Below are positions 52,029-60,158 of a DNA stretch of 64,000 nt, in pieces. Source of the stretch: Celeribacter naphthalenivorans (lineage in GTDB: Bacteria; Pseudomonadota; Alphaproteobacteria; Rhodobacterales; Rhodobacteraceae); the NCBI RefSeq assembly GCF_020524585.1, contig NZ_JAIVLK010000004.1, forward strand, positions 62,001-126,000, read 5' to 3'. How positions within the stretch are numbered: position 1 is the stretch's first letter; each line of letters starts with the position of its first letter. A program made the translations under genes and the position numbers. The notes under the pieces were generated by a model. It did no database searches. It was given only the letters and a program-made list of their open reading frames with translations, and had not been told where the DNA came from.

Positions 52029-52172
52029 TCTCCGGCGCCGGGGCATGGCGCTTTGGCGCTTATGAGGTTTGTCGACCATCTCGACGCGGGCCATGCATCC
52101 CTGAAGCGGCCTTTGAAAAGAAGGCCGCACAGGCCTGAATGCCATGACTGTGGCGGCAACCATGTGGAGATG

Positions 52173-52199
52173 AAAAAGCCGGGCGCGGGGCCCGGCTTT
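52173..52199 (-). terminator. Terminator of the hydrolase gene
   Basis: AAAGCCGGGC and GCCCGGCTTT form a 10-bp stem with a 5-nt loop; on the minus strand it is followed by T5. It lies about 15 bases after the hydrolase stop. Confidence 0.85.
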
Positions 52200-52214
52200 C
52201 TGGCTTAGGTCCGA

Positions 52215-53300
52215 TCAGGACAGATGGCTTTCAAAGAAGCTTTGCAGCTTGTCGAAGGGAATGATGTCCACCTGATCGTAGAGATCAACGTGATCGGCGC
52301 CGTCGATGATCATCAATTCCTTCGGCTCTGCCGCCGCCGCGTAGGCATCTTCGCTGAAGTAACGCGAATGGGCTTCGGAGCCTGCAATGATCAGCGCCGG
52401 ACGGGGTGAGATTTCGTTGACGTAGGTGAGCTGCGGCATGTTCATGAAGGACATGGCCGAGGTCACGTTCCAGCCGCCGTTGGAGTTGACGGAGCGGGGG
52501 TGATAGCCGCGATCCGTTTTGTAATAGTTCCAGTACATGGTGATGACCGGATCATCGATCCCGTCCAGCGTCTCGGGCAGACCGCCCGCCAAAGCCGGAG
52601 CGCCCTCGGAGGCAGCGTCATCCCAGCGTTGCAGGCTGAGACGGGTCAGAAGTTCGCTGCGCTGTTCATCGGTCATCGCGTCGTAATAGCCACGCGCATT
52701 GACGCGGGACATGTCATACATGCTGGTGACGGCCACGGCCTTGACCCGCTTGTCCGCCGCAACGGCGTTGAGCGCAAGACCTCCCCAGCCGCAGACGCCG
52801 ATAACGCCGATGCGTTCGCGGTCGACCGCCTCATGGAGGCCAAGAAAATCGACAGCGGCCATGAAGTCTTCGCTGTTGATGTCTGGCGAGGCCACAAAGC
52901 GCGGTTCCCCCCCGCTTTCGCCGGTGTAGGAGCCGTCAAAAGCCAGCGTGATAAAGCCACGTTCGGCCATCGTTTGGGCATAAAGGCCGGAGGCCTGTTC
53001 CTTCACCGCGCCAAACGGGCCTGCGACGGCCAGCGCGGGCATCGTGCCTTCGGGGCGGTCGGCAGGGATGTAGAGATCGCCCGCCAATTCGATGCCGTAG
53101 CGGTTGGTGAAACGGACCTTGGAATGCTCAACGGCATCGCTTTTGGGGAAGGTCTTGTCCCATTCGCCGGTCTCCTGCGCCTGTGCGGCGATGCCGGTGA
53201 AAGCGCCCAGACCCAATGCCGCCGCGCCGAGGCTGGCGGTCAAAAGCAGATCGCGGCGGGCGGGGTCTGTCGGCGCGTTCGAAGTGATGTCGTCGGTCAT
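52215..53300 (-). CDS. Tat-exported alpha/beta hydrolase
   Basis: A 361-residue alpha/beta-hydrolase-fold protein. An N-terminal Tat signal ARRDLLLTASLGAAALGLG (about 14-32) ends near AQAQE. The nucleophile elbow reads GVCGWGG, so the predicted nucleophile is C170 and not Ser, as in dienelactone hydrolases. The Asp/Glu region is near IIAGSEAHSRYF and the His is in GADHVDLYDQV. GDLYIPADRPEG near residue 75 is usual in this group. It is likely periplasmic; the substrate is unknown. It is divergent from a LysR gene at 53474 (about 170 bp), a classic regulator-target pair. Confidence 0.85.
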   Translation of the reverse strand: MTDDITSNAPTDPARRDLLLTASLGAAALGLGAFTGIAAQAQETGEWDKTFPKSDAVEHSKVRFTNRYGIELAGDLYIPADRPEGTMPALAVAGPFGAVKEQASGLYAQTMAERGFITLAFDGSYTGESGGEPRFVASPDINSEDFMAAVDFLGLHEAVDRERIGVIGVCGWGGLALNAVAADKRVKAVAVTSMYDMSRVNARGYYDAMTDEQRSELLTRLSLQRWDDAASEGAPALAGGLPETLDGIDDPVITMYWNYYKTDRGYHPRSVNSNGGWNVTSAMSFMNMPQLTYVNEISPRPALIIAGSEAHSRYFSEDAYAAAAEPKELMIIDGADHVDLYDQVDIIPFDKLQSFFESHLS

Positions 53301-53473
53301 ATCGGTATCCTCTCTGGTTGGTTTTCAGAAAGACAGATAGGGCGCCGAGCACATCGCATAAGGGCGTAAAATCAGATTGCAATGATGAGACAGATTCATC
53401 ATTTAAGGGGCGTAGGCGGGTTCGGAGCCAATCCGTGCCGCCCTCACGCACAGCTTTGAAGGCGGAGAAAAGC

Positions 53474-54367
53474 ATGGACCGTGATTTGCTGGGAGACCTC
53501 GCGATCCTGTTGGCCGTGGCAGAAGAGGGCAATTTTACCCGCGCCGGCCATCGGCTCGGTGTGTCCCAATCTGCCGTCAGTCACACGATCCGTCGGCTGG
53601 AGGATCGCATCGGGGTCAAATTGCTGAACCGGAATTCCCGCAGCGTGACGCTGACGGACGCCGGGGAGCGGTTGGTCGCCACGTTGCGCCCAAGCTTTCA
53701 ACAGGTGAACGATCGCATCGAAGAAGTGCGTACATTGGGCGAACGTCCCTCGGGTCTGATCCGCATCACGGCCAGCAAACCTCCGGCAGAGCGCATTCTT
53801 TGGGCGGTCGCCGCGCAACTCGTCCGGGAGTTCCCCGACATCCGGGTCGAGATCAGCACCGACGGGCGCCTCTCGGACCTCGCCGAGGACCGTTTCGATT
53901 GCGCGATCCGGCTGGGCGAACACCTCAGTCCGGACATGATCGCCGTGCCCGTTGGGCCGCCGCTTGAGATGGCGGCTTTTGCCAGTCCGCAGTATTTCGA
54001 ACGGCGCGGTGTGCCCCGTCATCCCGACGATCTGGCGGATCACGATTGCCTCGTCATGCGCCACAGGGTCGATGGTGCCACCTACGACTGGGAGCTGGAA
54101 AAGGACGGAGACGAGCAGACACTGAAACTCGATGGGCCGTTTATCCTCAATGATTCCGGTATGGTCCTACAGGCCGCGCGGGAGGGGCTTGGGATCGGTT
54201 TTCTCACCTTGCCGGAGATCGAGGCAGACCTCGCGGCAGGGCGACTCAAACGCGTGCTCGCGGACTGGTGTCCGCCGTTCGATGGCTATCACCTGTGCTA
54301 CTCCGGGCGGCGCAATGTCAGCTCGGCCCTGCGCCTCCTGATCGATCGCCTGCGCTATAGAGCATGA
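53474..54367 (+). CDS. LysR-family transcriptional regulator
   Basis: A 297-residue regulator. The helix-turn-helix covers about residues 1-62: LAILLAVAEEGNFTRAGHRLGVSQSAVSHTIRRLEDRIGVKLLNRN, with SRSVTLTDAGERLV. The rest is the type-2 periplasmic-binding-like effector domain (about 90-290). The start is ATG 53474; an upstream frame to 53318 would include the shared promoter. LysR regulators usually control the divergent gene, here the exported hydrolase, and themselves. Confidence 0.88.
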   Translation: MDRDLLGDLAILLAVAEEGNFTRAGHRLGVSQSAVSHTIRRLEDRIGVKLLNRNSRSVTLTDAGERLVATLRPSFQQVNDRIEEVRTLGERPSGLIRITASKPPAERILWAVAAQLVREFPDIRVEISTDGRLSDLAEDRFDCAIRLGEHLSPDMIAVPVGPPLEMAAFASPQYFERRGVPRHPDDLADHDCLVMRHRVDGATYDWELEKDGDEQTLKLDGPFILNDSGMVLQAAREGLGIGFLTLPEIEADLAAGRLKRVLADWCPPFDGYHLCYSGRRNVSSALRLLIDRLRYRA

Positions 54368-54514
54368 ATATTGCTCATCATTGGCATGGCCGCGAAGGAC
54401 CTTTCGCTGTGATGCGGGCGGGGGTATCTCCCTGATCTGGCCTCGGGATCGAGGCCGCCGTTTCCCTCCCTCGCGTCAGACCGCTGCCGCGGGCATATAG
54501 ACTGTAGAGATCCC

Positions 54515-55711
54515 ATGACATCCATTTCCTCCGCCGCCGCGCCCCATGACGGTGCGGCCAACTGGGGCGCCGTGATCGCCCTGTCGCTGGGCGCTTTCGC
54601 CCTTGTCGCCTCCGAGTTCATGCCGGTCAGCATCCTGACTCCGATCGCATCGGACCTTGGCATCACCGAAGGTCAGGCCGGGCAAGCGATCTCGGTCTCG
54701 GGCGCCTTTGCTGTGATCACCAGCCTGTTTTTGTCCACGTTGACCCGAGGCATGGACCGCAAGCATGTGCTGCTGGGGCTCGTCGCGTTGATGCTGGCCT
54801 CGGGCACCTTGGCTGCACTGGCGCCGAGCTTTGGCATCTTCCTTGTCGGTCGCGCGTTGATCGGCGTGGCCATCGGCGGCTTTTGGGCGATGTCCGCCGC
54901 CGTGGCGATGCGTCTTGTCCCCGAAGCGTCGGTGCCTCGCGCCCTGGCGATTTTCAACGGCGGCAACGCTTTGGCCACGGTGATCGCCGCCCCGATGGGC
55001 AGCCTTTTGGGCGGGTTGTTCGGTTGGCGCATGGCCTTTCTGTGCCTCGTGCCGGTGGCCGCTGCCGCCTTTCTCTGGCTCTGGGCCAGCCTGCCGCGCA
55101 TGGCGCCGACAGCGCGTGGCAAGGGCGGAAATGTTTTCGGATTGCTGCGCAACCCTGTGGTGGCACTTGGCATGTTGGCGACGGCGCTGTTCTTTATGGG
55201 GCAGTTCACGCTGTTCACCTATCTGCGCCCGTTCTTGGAAACCGTCACCGGGGTCGCCGTTTCCAACCTGACGGCGATGTTGCTGATGCTGGGGATTGCT
55301 GGGCTTGTCGGCACCACGGTGATCGGCAAACCTCTGGCGCGTGCCCTCTATCCGGTGCTGATCGTCTGGCCGCTGCTGCTGGCCGCGGTGGGCGTGGCGC
55401 TGATGGTCTTCGGTCACAGCATGATCGGGACCGCTGCGCTGATGATCGGCTGGGGGTTCTTCGCGACCTCCGCACCTGTCGGCTACTGGACGTGGCTCGC
55501 GCGCACTCTGCCGGAGGACGCCGAAGCGGGTGGCGGGCTGATGGTCGCGATCATTCAGCTGTCGATCACGCTGGGGGCCACGCTGGGCGGCATCCTGTTC
55601 GATGCGGGCGGCTATGTGCCCTCCTTCGGCGCCAGTGTGGCGATCCTCGTGTTGGCAAGCGGGGCTGCGGGTCTGGCGCATGGCTGTGCAGGGCGTGTTG
55701 CGCGGGGCTGA
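54515..55711 (+). CDS. MFS efflux transporter (NepI/AraJ-like)
   Basis: A 398-residue 12-segment major-facilitator transporter. FALVASEFMPVSILTPIASDLGITEGQAGQAIS is the standard opening of DHA1-type drug or purine-nucleoside exporters (NepI, AraJ), and SLFLSTLTRGMDRKHVLLGL holds the loop-2/3 motif, here in a diverged form. The second half has a matching repeat (FLETVTGVAVSNLTAMLLMLG). It probably exports a small metabolite or drug by proton antiport. The intergenic space to the LysR gene is about 150 bp and there is a strong terminator after it. Confidence 0.86.
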   Translation: MTSISSAAAPHDGAANWGAVIALSLGAFALVASEFMPVSILTPIASDLGITEGQAGQAISVSGAFAVITSLFLSTLTRGMDRKHVLLGLVALMLASGTLAALAPSFGIFLVGRALIGVAIGGFWAMSAAVAMRLVPEASVPRALAIFNGGNALATVIAAPMGSLLGGLFGWRMAFLCLVPVAAAAFLWLWASLPRMAPTARGKGGNVFGLLRNPVVALGMLATALFFMGQFTLFTYLRPFLETVTGVAVSNLTAMLLMLGIAGLVGTTVIGKPLARALYPVLIVWPLLLAAVGVALMVFGHSMIGTAALMIGWGFFATSAPVGYWTWLARTLPEDAEAGGGLMVAIIQLSITLGATLGGILFDAGGYVPSFGASVAILVLASGAAGLAHGCAGRVARG

Positions 55712-55799
55712 CCTGAGATGCGGAGATAAAAAGGGGGGGGGCGGACGAGGCTGCGGTCAAGTGGTTTTGGATCGTGGCCTTCGTGGCGAATCTTTTTGT

Positions 55800-55834
55800 A
55801 AGGGCGCTTCCTGTCAGGGAGCGCCCTTGTTTTT
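55800..55834 (+). terminator. Terminator after the MFS gene
   Basis: AAGGGCGCT and AGCGCCCTT form a 9-bp stem with an 11-nt loop, followed by GTTTTT. It lies about 90 bases past the MFS stop codon. Confidence 0.85.
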
Positions 55835-55998
55835 AAAGTGTCGGCTTTCGGGCCTTTTGGCCAAAGTGCCGTTTAAAAATTAGTCAAAATGAGTTTTTGC
55901 CCCTCTCGCGGCCTGCGTTTGTGTGGCGAAGCTTGCCGGGTCTCACCTCGTCGCGCTTCTTGCATACAAGATTGAAATGCAAAGGTGGGCGACAAGAT

Positions 55999-56679
55999 AT
56001 GCCGAGAGGAATTGAGGCGACTTTGCTGGCGGCGGTTGTCGAAGGGCGGATCAAACCCGGCAGCAAACTGTCGGAAAATCAGCTTGCCGAAGCCTTTGGT
56101 GTGTCCCGGACCTTGGTGCGCGAAGCCCTCACCCGGCTTGAGGCGCGCAACATCGTTTTGGTGCAGCCGCGCAAGGGCTGGTTCGTTGTCGAACCCTCCG
56201 CCGAAGAGGCCGCAGAAGTCTACGCCACCCGCCGCATTCTCGAATACGGCTTTCTGATCAACGCGGCGCCCTTCACCGAGGCGCAAATCGCCGATCTGCA
56301 AGCCCATATCGAAGAAGAACGCAAAGCGGTCGACCAGAACGACAAGACGCGTCTCACCTATCTCATGGGCGATTTTCACGTTCGCATCGTCAAGCAATCG
56401 GGCAATGCCACATTGGTCGAAACCATGCGCACATTGGCGGCACGGACCAACCTGATCTCGCTGCGCTATCAGTCCGAACACAACGCTTTGGCCTCACACA
56501 AGGATCACGTTGCGATTTTCGAAGCCATCGCCCGAGGCGACATGAAGGCCGCCGCACGGCTGTCCTACGAGCATCTCGAAGATGTCGAAGCCGGGATCAT
56601 GATCGACACATCGCCCAATGCGATTGACCTTCTCAAGAATACCCTCCGTCTCGATGAGGCGCCGAACGGTCGGGGTTAA
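55999..56679 (+). CDS. GntR-family (FadR/FCD) transcriptional regulator
   Basis: A 226-residue regulator. The winged helix-turn-helix is at the N-terminus (about 1-65: IEATLLAAVVEGRIKPG, SKLSENQLAEAFGVSRTLVREALTRLEARNIV). The C-terminal domain is an all-helical FCD with likely metal-binding acidic and His residues (YLMGDFHVRIVKQSGN, SEHNALASHKDHVAIFEAI, RLSYEHLEDVE). The start is ATG 55999, behind AAAGGTGG. It lies 36 bp upstream of the amino-acid ABC transporter genes in the same direction and is expected to sense a ligand and control that operon. Confidence 0.88.
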   Translation: MPRGIEATLLAAVVEGRIKPGSKLSENQLAEAFGVSRTLVREALTRLEARNIVLVQPRKGWFVVEPSAEEAAEVYATRRILEYGFLINAAPFTEAQIADLQAHIEEERKAVDQNDKTRLTYLMGDFHVRIVKQSGNATLVETMRTLAARTNLISLRYQSEHNALASHKDHVAIFEAIARGDMKAAARLSYEHLEDVEAGIMIDTSPNAIDLLKNTLRLDEAPNGRG

Positions 56680-56715
56680 ACAGCGCTTCAACTTTTATCT
56701 ATCAGGGGAATAACA

Positions 56716-57504
56716 ATGATCACGAAACGCAATTTTCTGAAAGCTGGTGCGCTTGCTGCGGCCTTCTCTCTCTCTGCCACCGCCGTCTTCGCCGACGCTC
56801 TGGCCGACATTACGGCTGCGGGCAAAATCCGTGTCGCAGTGCCGCAAGACTTTCCGCCCTTCGGCTCCGTCGGCGCCGATATGAAACCGCAGGGTTACGA
56901 CATCGACATGGCCAATCTGATCGGTGAAAAGCTTGGTGTTGAGGTCGAACTGGTGCCGGTGACCTCCGCGAACCGCATTCCCTATCTGCAAACCAACAAG
57001 GTCGACATTGTCATCTCTTCCATGGGCAAAAACGCCGAGCGTGATGCCGTGATCGACTTTTCCGACGCCTATGCGCCCTTCTACAACGGTGTCTTCGCCC
57101 CCGCCGATGTGGCGATTTCCGGCGCGGAAGATCTCTCTGGCAAAGTGGTCGGCGTGACCCGTGGCTCCATCGAGGACCTCGAATTGACCGAGGTCGCGCC
57201 GGAAGACGCGACGCTTAAGCGCTACGAGGACAACAACGGCACGATTTCTGCCTTCCTCTCCGGTCAGGTCGAAGCCATTGCCACCGGCAACGTCGTCGCC
57301 GCCGCGATCATCGAACGCAACCCGCCGAAACGCCCGGAAATGAAGTTCCTCGTGAAAAACTCGCCCTGCTACATCGGCTTCAACGAAGGCGAGCCGGAAT
57401 TGATGGCGAAACTCAACGAGATCATCGCCGCCGCCAAGGCCGATGGGGAATTGAACGCGATCAGCCAACAGTGGCTGGGCCTCGACCTGCCCGCCGAGCT
57501 CTGA
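56716..57504 (+). CDS. Polar amino-acid-type ABC transporter substrate-binding protein
   Basis: A 262-residue periplasmic binding protein. The signal peptide covers about 1-26 (ending ATAVFA). The mature part opens ITAAGKIRVAVPQDFPPFGSVG, then GYDIDMANLIGEKLGVEVELVPVTSANRIPYL, and VDIVISSMGKNAERDAVIDFS; these are the marks of SBP family 3 (HisJ/GlnH-like), which bind small polar or charged amino acids. It heads SBP-permease-permease-ATPase. An RNA hairpin lies between it and the first permease. Confidence 0.9.
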   Translation: MITKRNFLKAGALAAAFSLSATAVFADALADITAAGKIRVAVPQDFPPFGSVGADMKPQGYDIDMANLIGEKLGVEVELVPVTSANRIPYLQTNKVDIVISSMGKNAERDAVIDFSDAYAPFYNGVFAPADVAISGAEDLSGKVVGVTRGSIEDLELTEVAPEDATLKRYEDNNGTISAFLSGQVEAIATGNVVAAAIIERNPPKRPEMKFLVKNSPCYIGFNEGEPELMAKLNEIIAAAKADGELNAISQQWLGLDLPAEL

Positions 57505-57513
57505 TCCGGTTCT

Positions 57514-57545
57514 CGCCCCGCCTCGCGCGGGGCGCGATCTTTTTC
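57514..57545 (+). terminator. Attenuator-like hairpin between SBP and permease
   Basis: CGCCCCGC and GCGGGGCG form an 8-bp perfect GC-rich stem with a 5-nt loop, followed by CGATCTTTTT. It lies just after the binding-protein stop and probably lowers read-through into the permease genes or protects the upstream mRNA end, a known arrangement in such operons. Confidence 0.75.
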
Positions 57546-57564
57546 CACCATCGGGACACTTCAT

Positions 57565-58242
57565 ATGAATTACCAATTCAACTTCGAGTGGATTGGCACC
57601 TATTGGCCTGTCTTTCTGGCAGGCATATGGATGACCACCAAGCTCATCGCCGTGGGTGGCGTTGTCGGCATTGCCGTGGGTACGTTTTGTGCCTGGGCAA
57701 GGTCTTTGGGTCCGAAATGGCTCGGCATCATCGTCGCCGTTTACGTCGAACTGATCCGCAACACGCCCTTCCTCATTCAGCTCTTCTTCATCTTCTTTGG
57801 CCTGCCCGCTCTGGGGCTGCGCCTGACCGAAGTGCAGGCCGCCATGCTCGCCATGGTGATCAACCTCGGCGCCTATAGTGCGGAGATCATCCGCGCCGGG
57901 ATCGAGGCCACGCCGAAAGGCCAATTCGAGGCAGGCGCCTCTCTCGCGATGTCGCCGATCCAGACCTTTCGCCACATCGTTCTGGTGCCTGCGCTGCAAA
58001 AAATCTGGCCTGCGCTCGCCTCTCAGGTGGTGATCGTGATGTTGGGCTCCGCCGTGGTCAGCCAGATCGCCGTCGAAGACCTGACCTTTGCCGCCAACTT
58101 TACCCAGTCACGCACCTTCCGCGCGTTTGAAGCCTATTTCGTCTCCACCGCGATCTACCTCGGCCTCGCGATCCTTCTGCGCTTTATCCTGATCCAGATC
58201 GGTCATTCGATCTTTGCCACCAAACGGAGGGCCTCACGATGA
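57565..58242 (+). CDS. Amino-acid ABC transporter permease 1
   Basis: A 225-residue permease of the HisM/HisQ type with about five membrane segments. VELIRNTPFLIQLFFIFFGLPALGLRL and YSAEIIRAGIEATPKGQFEAGASLAMSP contain the family's conserved loop with an EAA-like stretch (GQFEAGASLAMSPIQTFRHIVLVPAL). Its stop overlaps the start of the next permease by 4 bases. It forms a channel with permease 2. Confidence 0.9.
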   Translation: MNYQFNFEWIGTYWPVFLAGIWMTTKLIAVGGVVGIAVGTFCAWARSLGPKWLGIIVAVYVELIRNTPFLIQLFFIFFGLPALGLRLTEVQAAMLAMVINLGAYSAEIIRAGIEATPKGQFEAGASLAMSPIQTFRHIVLVPALQKIWPALASQVVIVMLGSAVVSQIAVEDLTFAANFTQSRTFRAFEAYFVSTAIYLGLAILLRFILIQIGHSIFATKRRASR

Positions 58243-58889
58243 GTCAGATCGGATTTTGGGACATTTTGACGAACCTGATCTTCGCCACCGGCTGGACGGT
58301 TCTCCTGTCGATCATCTCTTTCATTGGCGGTGGCATCCTCGGGCTGATCCTGCTCTTTGCGCGGATCGGCAAGCGCAAATGGCTCCAGCACGTCGTCAAA
58401 GTGTACACCGAGGTGTTTCAGGGCACGCCCTTGCTCATGCAGCTCTTCCTCGCCTTCTTCGGGCTGGGGCTCATGGGGATCAACGTCTCGCCTTTCCTCG
58501 CCGCCAGCGTCGCGCTGATCCTTTGGACCGCTGCTTTCCTGGTCGAGATTTGGCGCGGCTGTGTGACCGCCATTCCGAAAGGCCAATGGGAGGCCTCCGC
58601 TTCGCTCGGCATGACCTATGTCGAACAGATGCGCCACATCATCCTGCCGCAGGCGCTCAAACTGTCGGTCCCGCCGACCGTGGGCTTTTCGGTTCAGGTC
58701 GTGAAAGGCACGGCGTTGACCTCGATCATCGGCTTCGTCGAAGTCACCAAGGCGGGCACGGTTCTGGCCAACGCCACCTTCCAGCCCTTCACTGTCTACG
58801 GCCTCGTGGCCCTGATTTATTTCGCTCTGTGTTACCCGCTGTCGCTGAGCGCACGGAAACTCGAAAGGAAACTCAATGCCGCTCATTGA
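58239..58889 (+). CDS. Amino-acid ABC transporter permease 2
   Basis: A 216-residue permease of the same family as its neighbour. TEVFQGTPLLMQLFLAFFGLGL and VEIWRGCVTAIPKGQWEASASLGMTYVEQMRHIILPQALKL hold the EAA-type loop. The ATG overlaps the stop of permease 1, and its end overlaps the start of the ATPase gene by about 14 bases. Confidence 0.9.
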   Translation: MSQIGFWDILTNLIFATGWTVLLSIISFIGGGILGLILLFARIGKRKWLQHVVKVYTEVFQGTPLLMQLFLAFFGLGLMGINVSPFLAASVALILWTAAFLVEIWRGCVTAIPKGQWEASASLGMTYVEQMRHIILPQALKLSVPPTVGFSVQVVKGTALTSIIGFVEVTKAGTVLANATFQPFTVYGLVALIYFALCYPLSLSARKLERKLNAAH

Positions 58890-59604
58890 TATCGACGCCC
58901 TGCACAAAAGCTATGGCGAAACGGAGGTGCTCAAAGGCATCGACCTGCACATCAAAAAAGGCGAAGTCATCGCCTTGATCGGGAAGTCCGGCTCCGGAAA
59001 ATCGACCCTTCTTCGCTGTATCAACGGTCTGGAACAGATCAATGGCGGCGCAATTTCGGTCGATGGTCAGCAGCTTATCAATGATGAGATGCACCTGAGA
59101 AACCTGCGCCAAAAGGTCGGCATGATCTTTCAGCAGTTCAACCTGTTTCCGCATAAGACCGCCGGTGAAAACGTCATGCTGGCCCAGCAGGTGGTCAAGA
59201 AAACCTCGAAATCGGATGCCGAAGCCATGGCGCGCAAAATGCTGGACCGGGTGGGGCTTGGTGACAAGTTCGACAATTATCCCGATCAGCTTTCGGGCGG
59301 TCAGCAACAACGCGTTGCCATCGCCCGCGCGCTGGCGATGGAGCCGATTGCGCTGTTGTGCGATGAGGTCACTTCCGCGCTCGACCCGGAACTTGTGGGC
59401 GAAGTGTTGGAAGTGGTGCGCGAACTGGCCTCTGAGGGCATGACGCTGATCATGGTGACGCACGAAATGGCCTTTGCCCGCGATGTCTGTTCGCGTCTGG
59501 TGTTCATGCACCAAGGCCGCATTCACGAAATGGGCGCGCCCGAGGAGGTGTTCACCAACCCGCAAACCCCGGAACTGCGCAGCTTCATCGGGATGTCGCA
59601 CTGA
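58876..59604 (+). CDS. Amino-acid ABC transporter ATP-binding protein
   Basis: A 242-residue ATPase. Walker A GKSGSGKST (about residues 36-44), Q-loop FQQFNLFPHKT, signature LSGGQQQR, Walker B LLCDEVTSALDPE and H-loop VTHEMAFARDV are all intact. RIHEMGAPEEVFTNPQTPELRSFI ends it as in HisP/GlnQ proteins. It completes an importer for polar amino acids. The start overlaps the permease 2 end; a hairpin follows the stop. Confidence 0.93.
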   Translation: MPLIDIDALHKSYGETEVLKGIDLHIKKGEVIALIGKSGSGKSTLLRCINGLEQINGGAISVDGQQLINDEMHLRNLRQKVGMIFQQFNLFPHKTAGENVMLAQQVVKKTSKSDAEAMARKMLDRVGLGDKFDNYPDQLSGGQQQRVAIARALAMEPIALLCDEVTSALDPELVGEVLEVVRELASEGMTLIMVTHEMAFARDVCSRLVFMHQGRIHEMGAPEEVFTNPQTPELRSFIGMSH

Positions 59605-59648
59605 CCCTTGCGGGGGGAGACCCGCTCGAGAAGAGACATTTAAAATAG

Positions 59649-59680
59649 CGGGCGTCGGTTTGAGAACAAGCCGACGCCCG
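59649..59680 (+). terminator. Hairpin after the amino-acid ABC operon
   Basis: CGGGCGTCGG pairs perfectly with CCGACGCCCG (10 bp); counting the flanking wobble, the stem reaches 14 bp with an AGAA loop. There is no clear T run. Confidence 0.65.
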
Positions 59681-59742
59681 TAAAGGGTTCAAGACGAGGG
59701 CGGTAGGGCTGGTCGTCTTTCGCGGGCGGGCGCATAAGCATT

Positions 59743-59890
59743 GCAGCTGGAACTGCCGCCGGATTTTGAAACCTCGGCGCGTCTGCCATTCTCACGTATC
59801 AGCCGATCGGCGCGACGGCGCCCGACGTTCAGGCCGGGCTCTTTCGGCTCTTTGATGAGCCGGAACCTCATGGTTTTGGGCCCGCGAAGA
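59743..59890 (-). mobile_element. Short IS3-family orfB remnant
   Basis: On the minus strand LNVGRRRADRLIRENGRRAEV resembles the HTH_21 linker region of IS3 OrfB proteins (family pattern NVGRRRVGRLMRENG). Only about 45-50 codons remain and no IS ends were found. Confidence 0.5.
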
Positions 59891-60158
59891 AGGCTGTGGC
59901 CTTTGTCGGGGAAACGCCCCGCCGGGGCCTTTCCTGTTCTTCCTCAGTTCAGGATATCCCTCTTGCTGTGGGCAAACAGTCCCCCAGGCGTTCACTGATC
60001 TTGGCAAAATCTTGTCTGACAACACCTCCCGACCTGGCTCACGGCGCAGGCGATGGAGATGAAGGCCAAGGATGTGAGGGAAACCGCGCGCGCGACCCGG
60101 GTTTTGCCCGCACGGCGCGCGCGATTGCCGAGGGTTACCTGTCTCAGATCGAGGCCTG
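59891..60158. other. Gap with no supported gene
   Basis: About 270 bp between the IS3 scrap and the HlyD gene. Short open frames on both strands lack family features, and no promoter, terminator or repeat stands out. Confidence 0.35.

Noticed and set aside
54476-55681. Minus-strand 401-codon frame over the MFS gene
   Set aside because: Extremely rich in His/Gln/Arg, no family features, and lies opposite a clear 12-segment transporter.
56695-57999. Minus-strand 434-codon frame over the amino-acid ABC genes
   Set aside because: Lies opposite a clear binding protein and permease; no family features and typical shadow composition.
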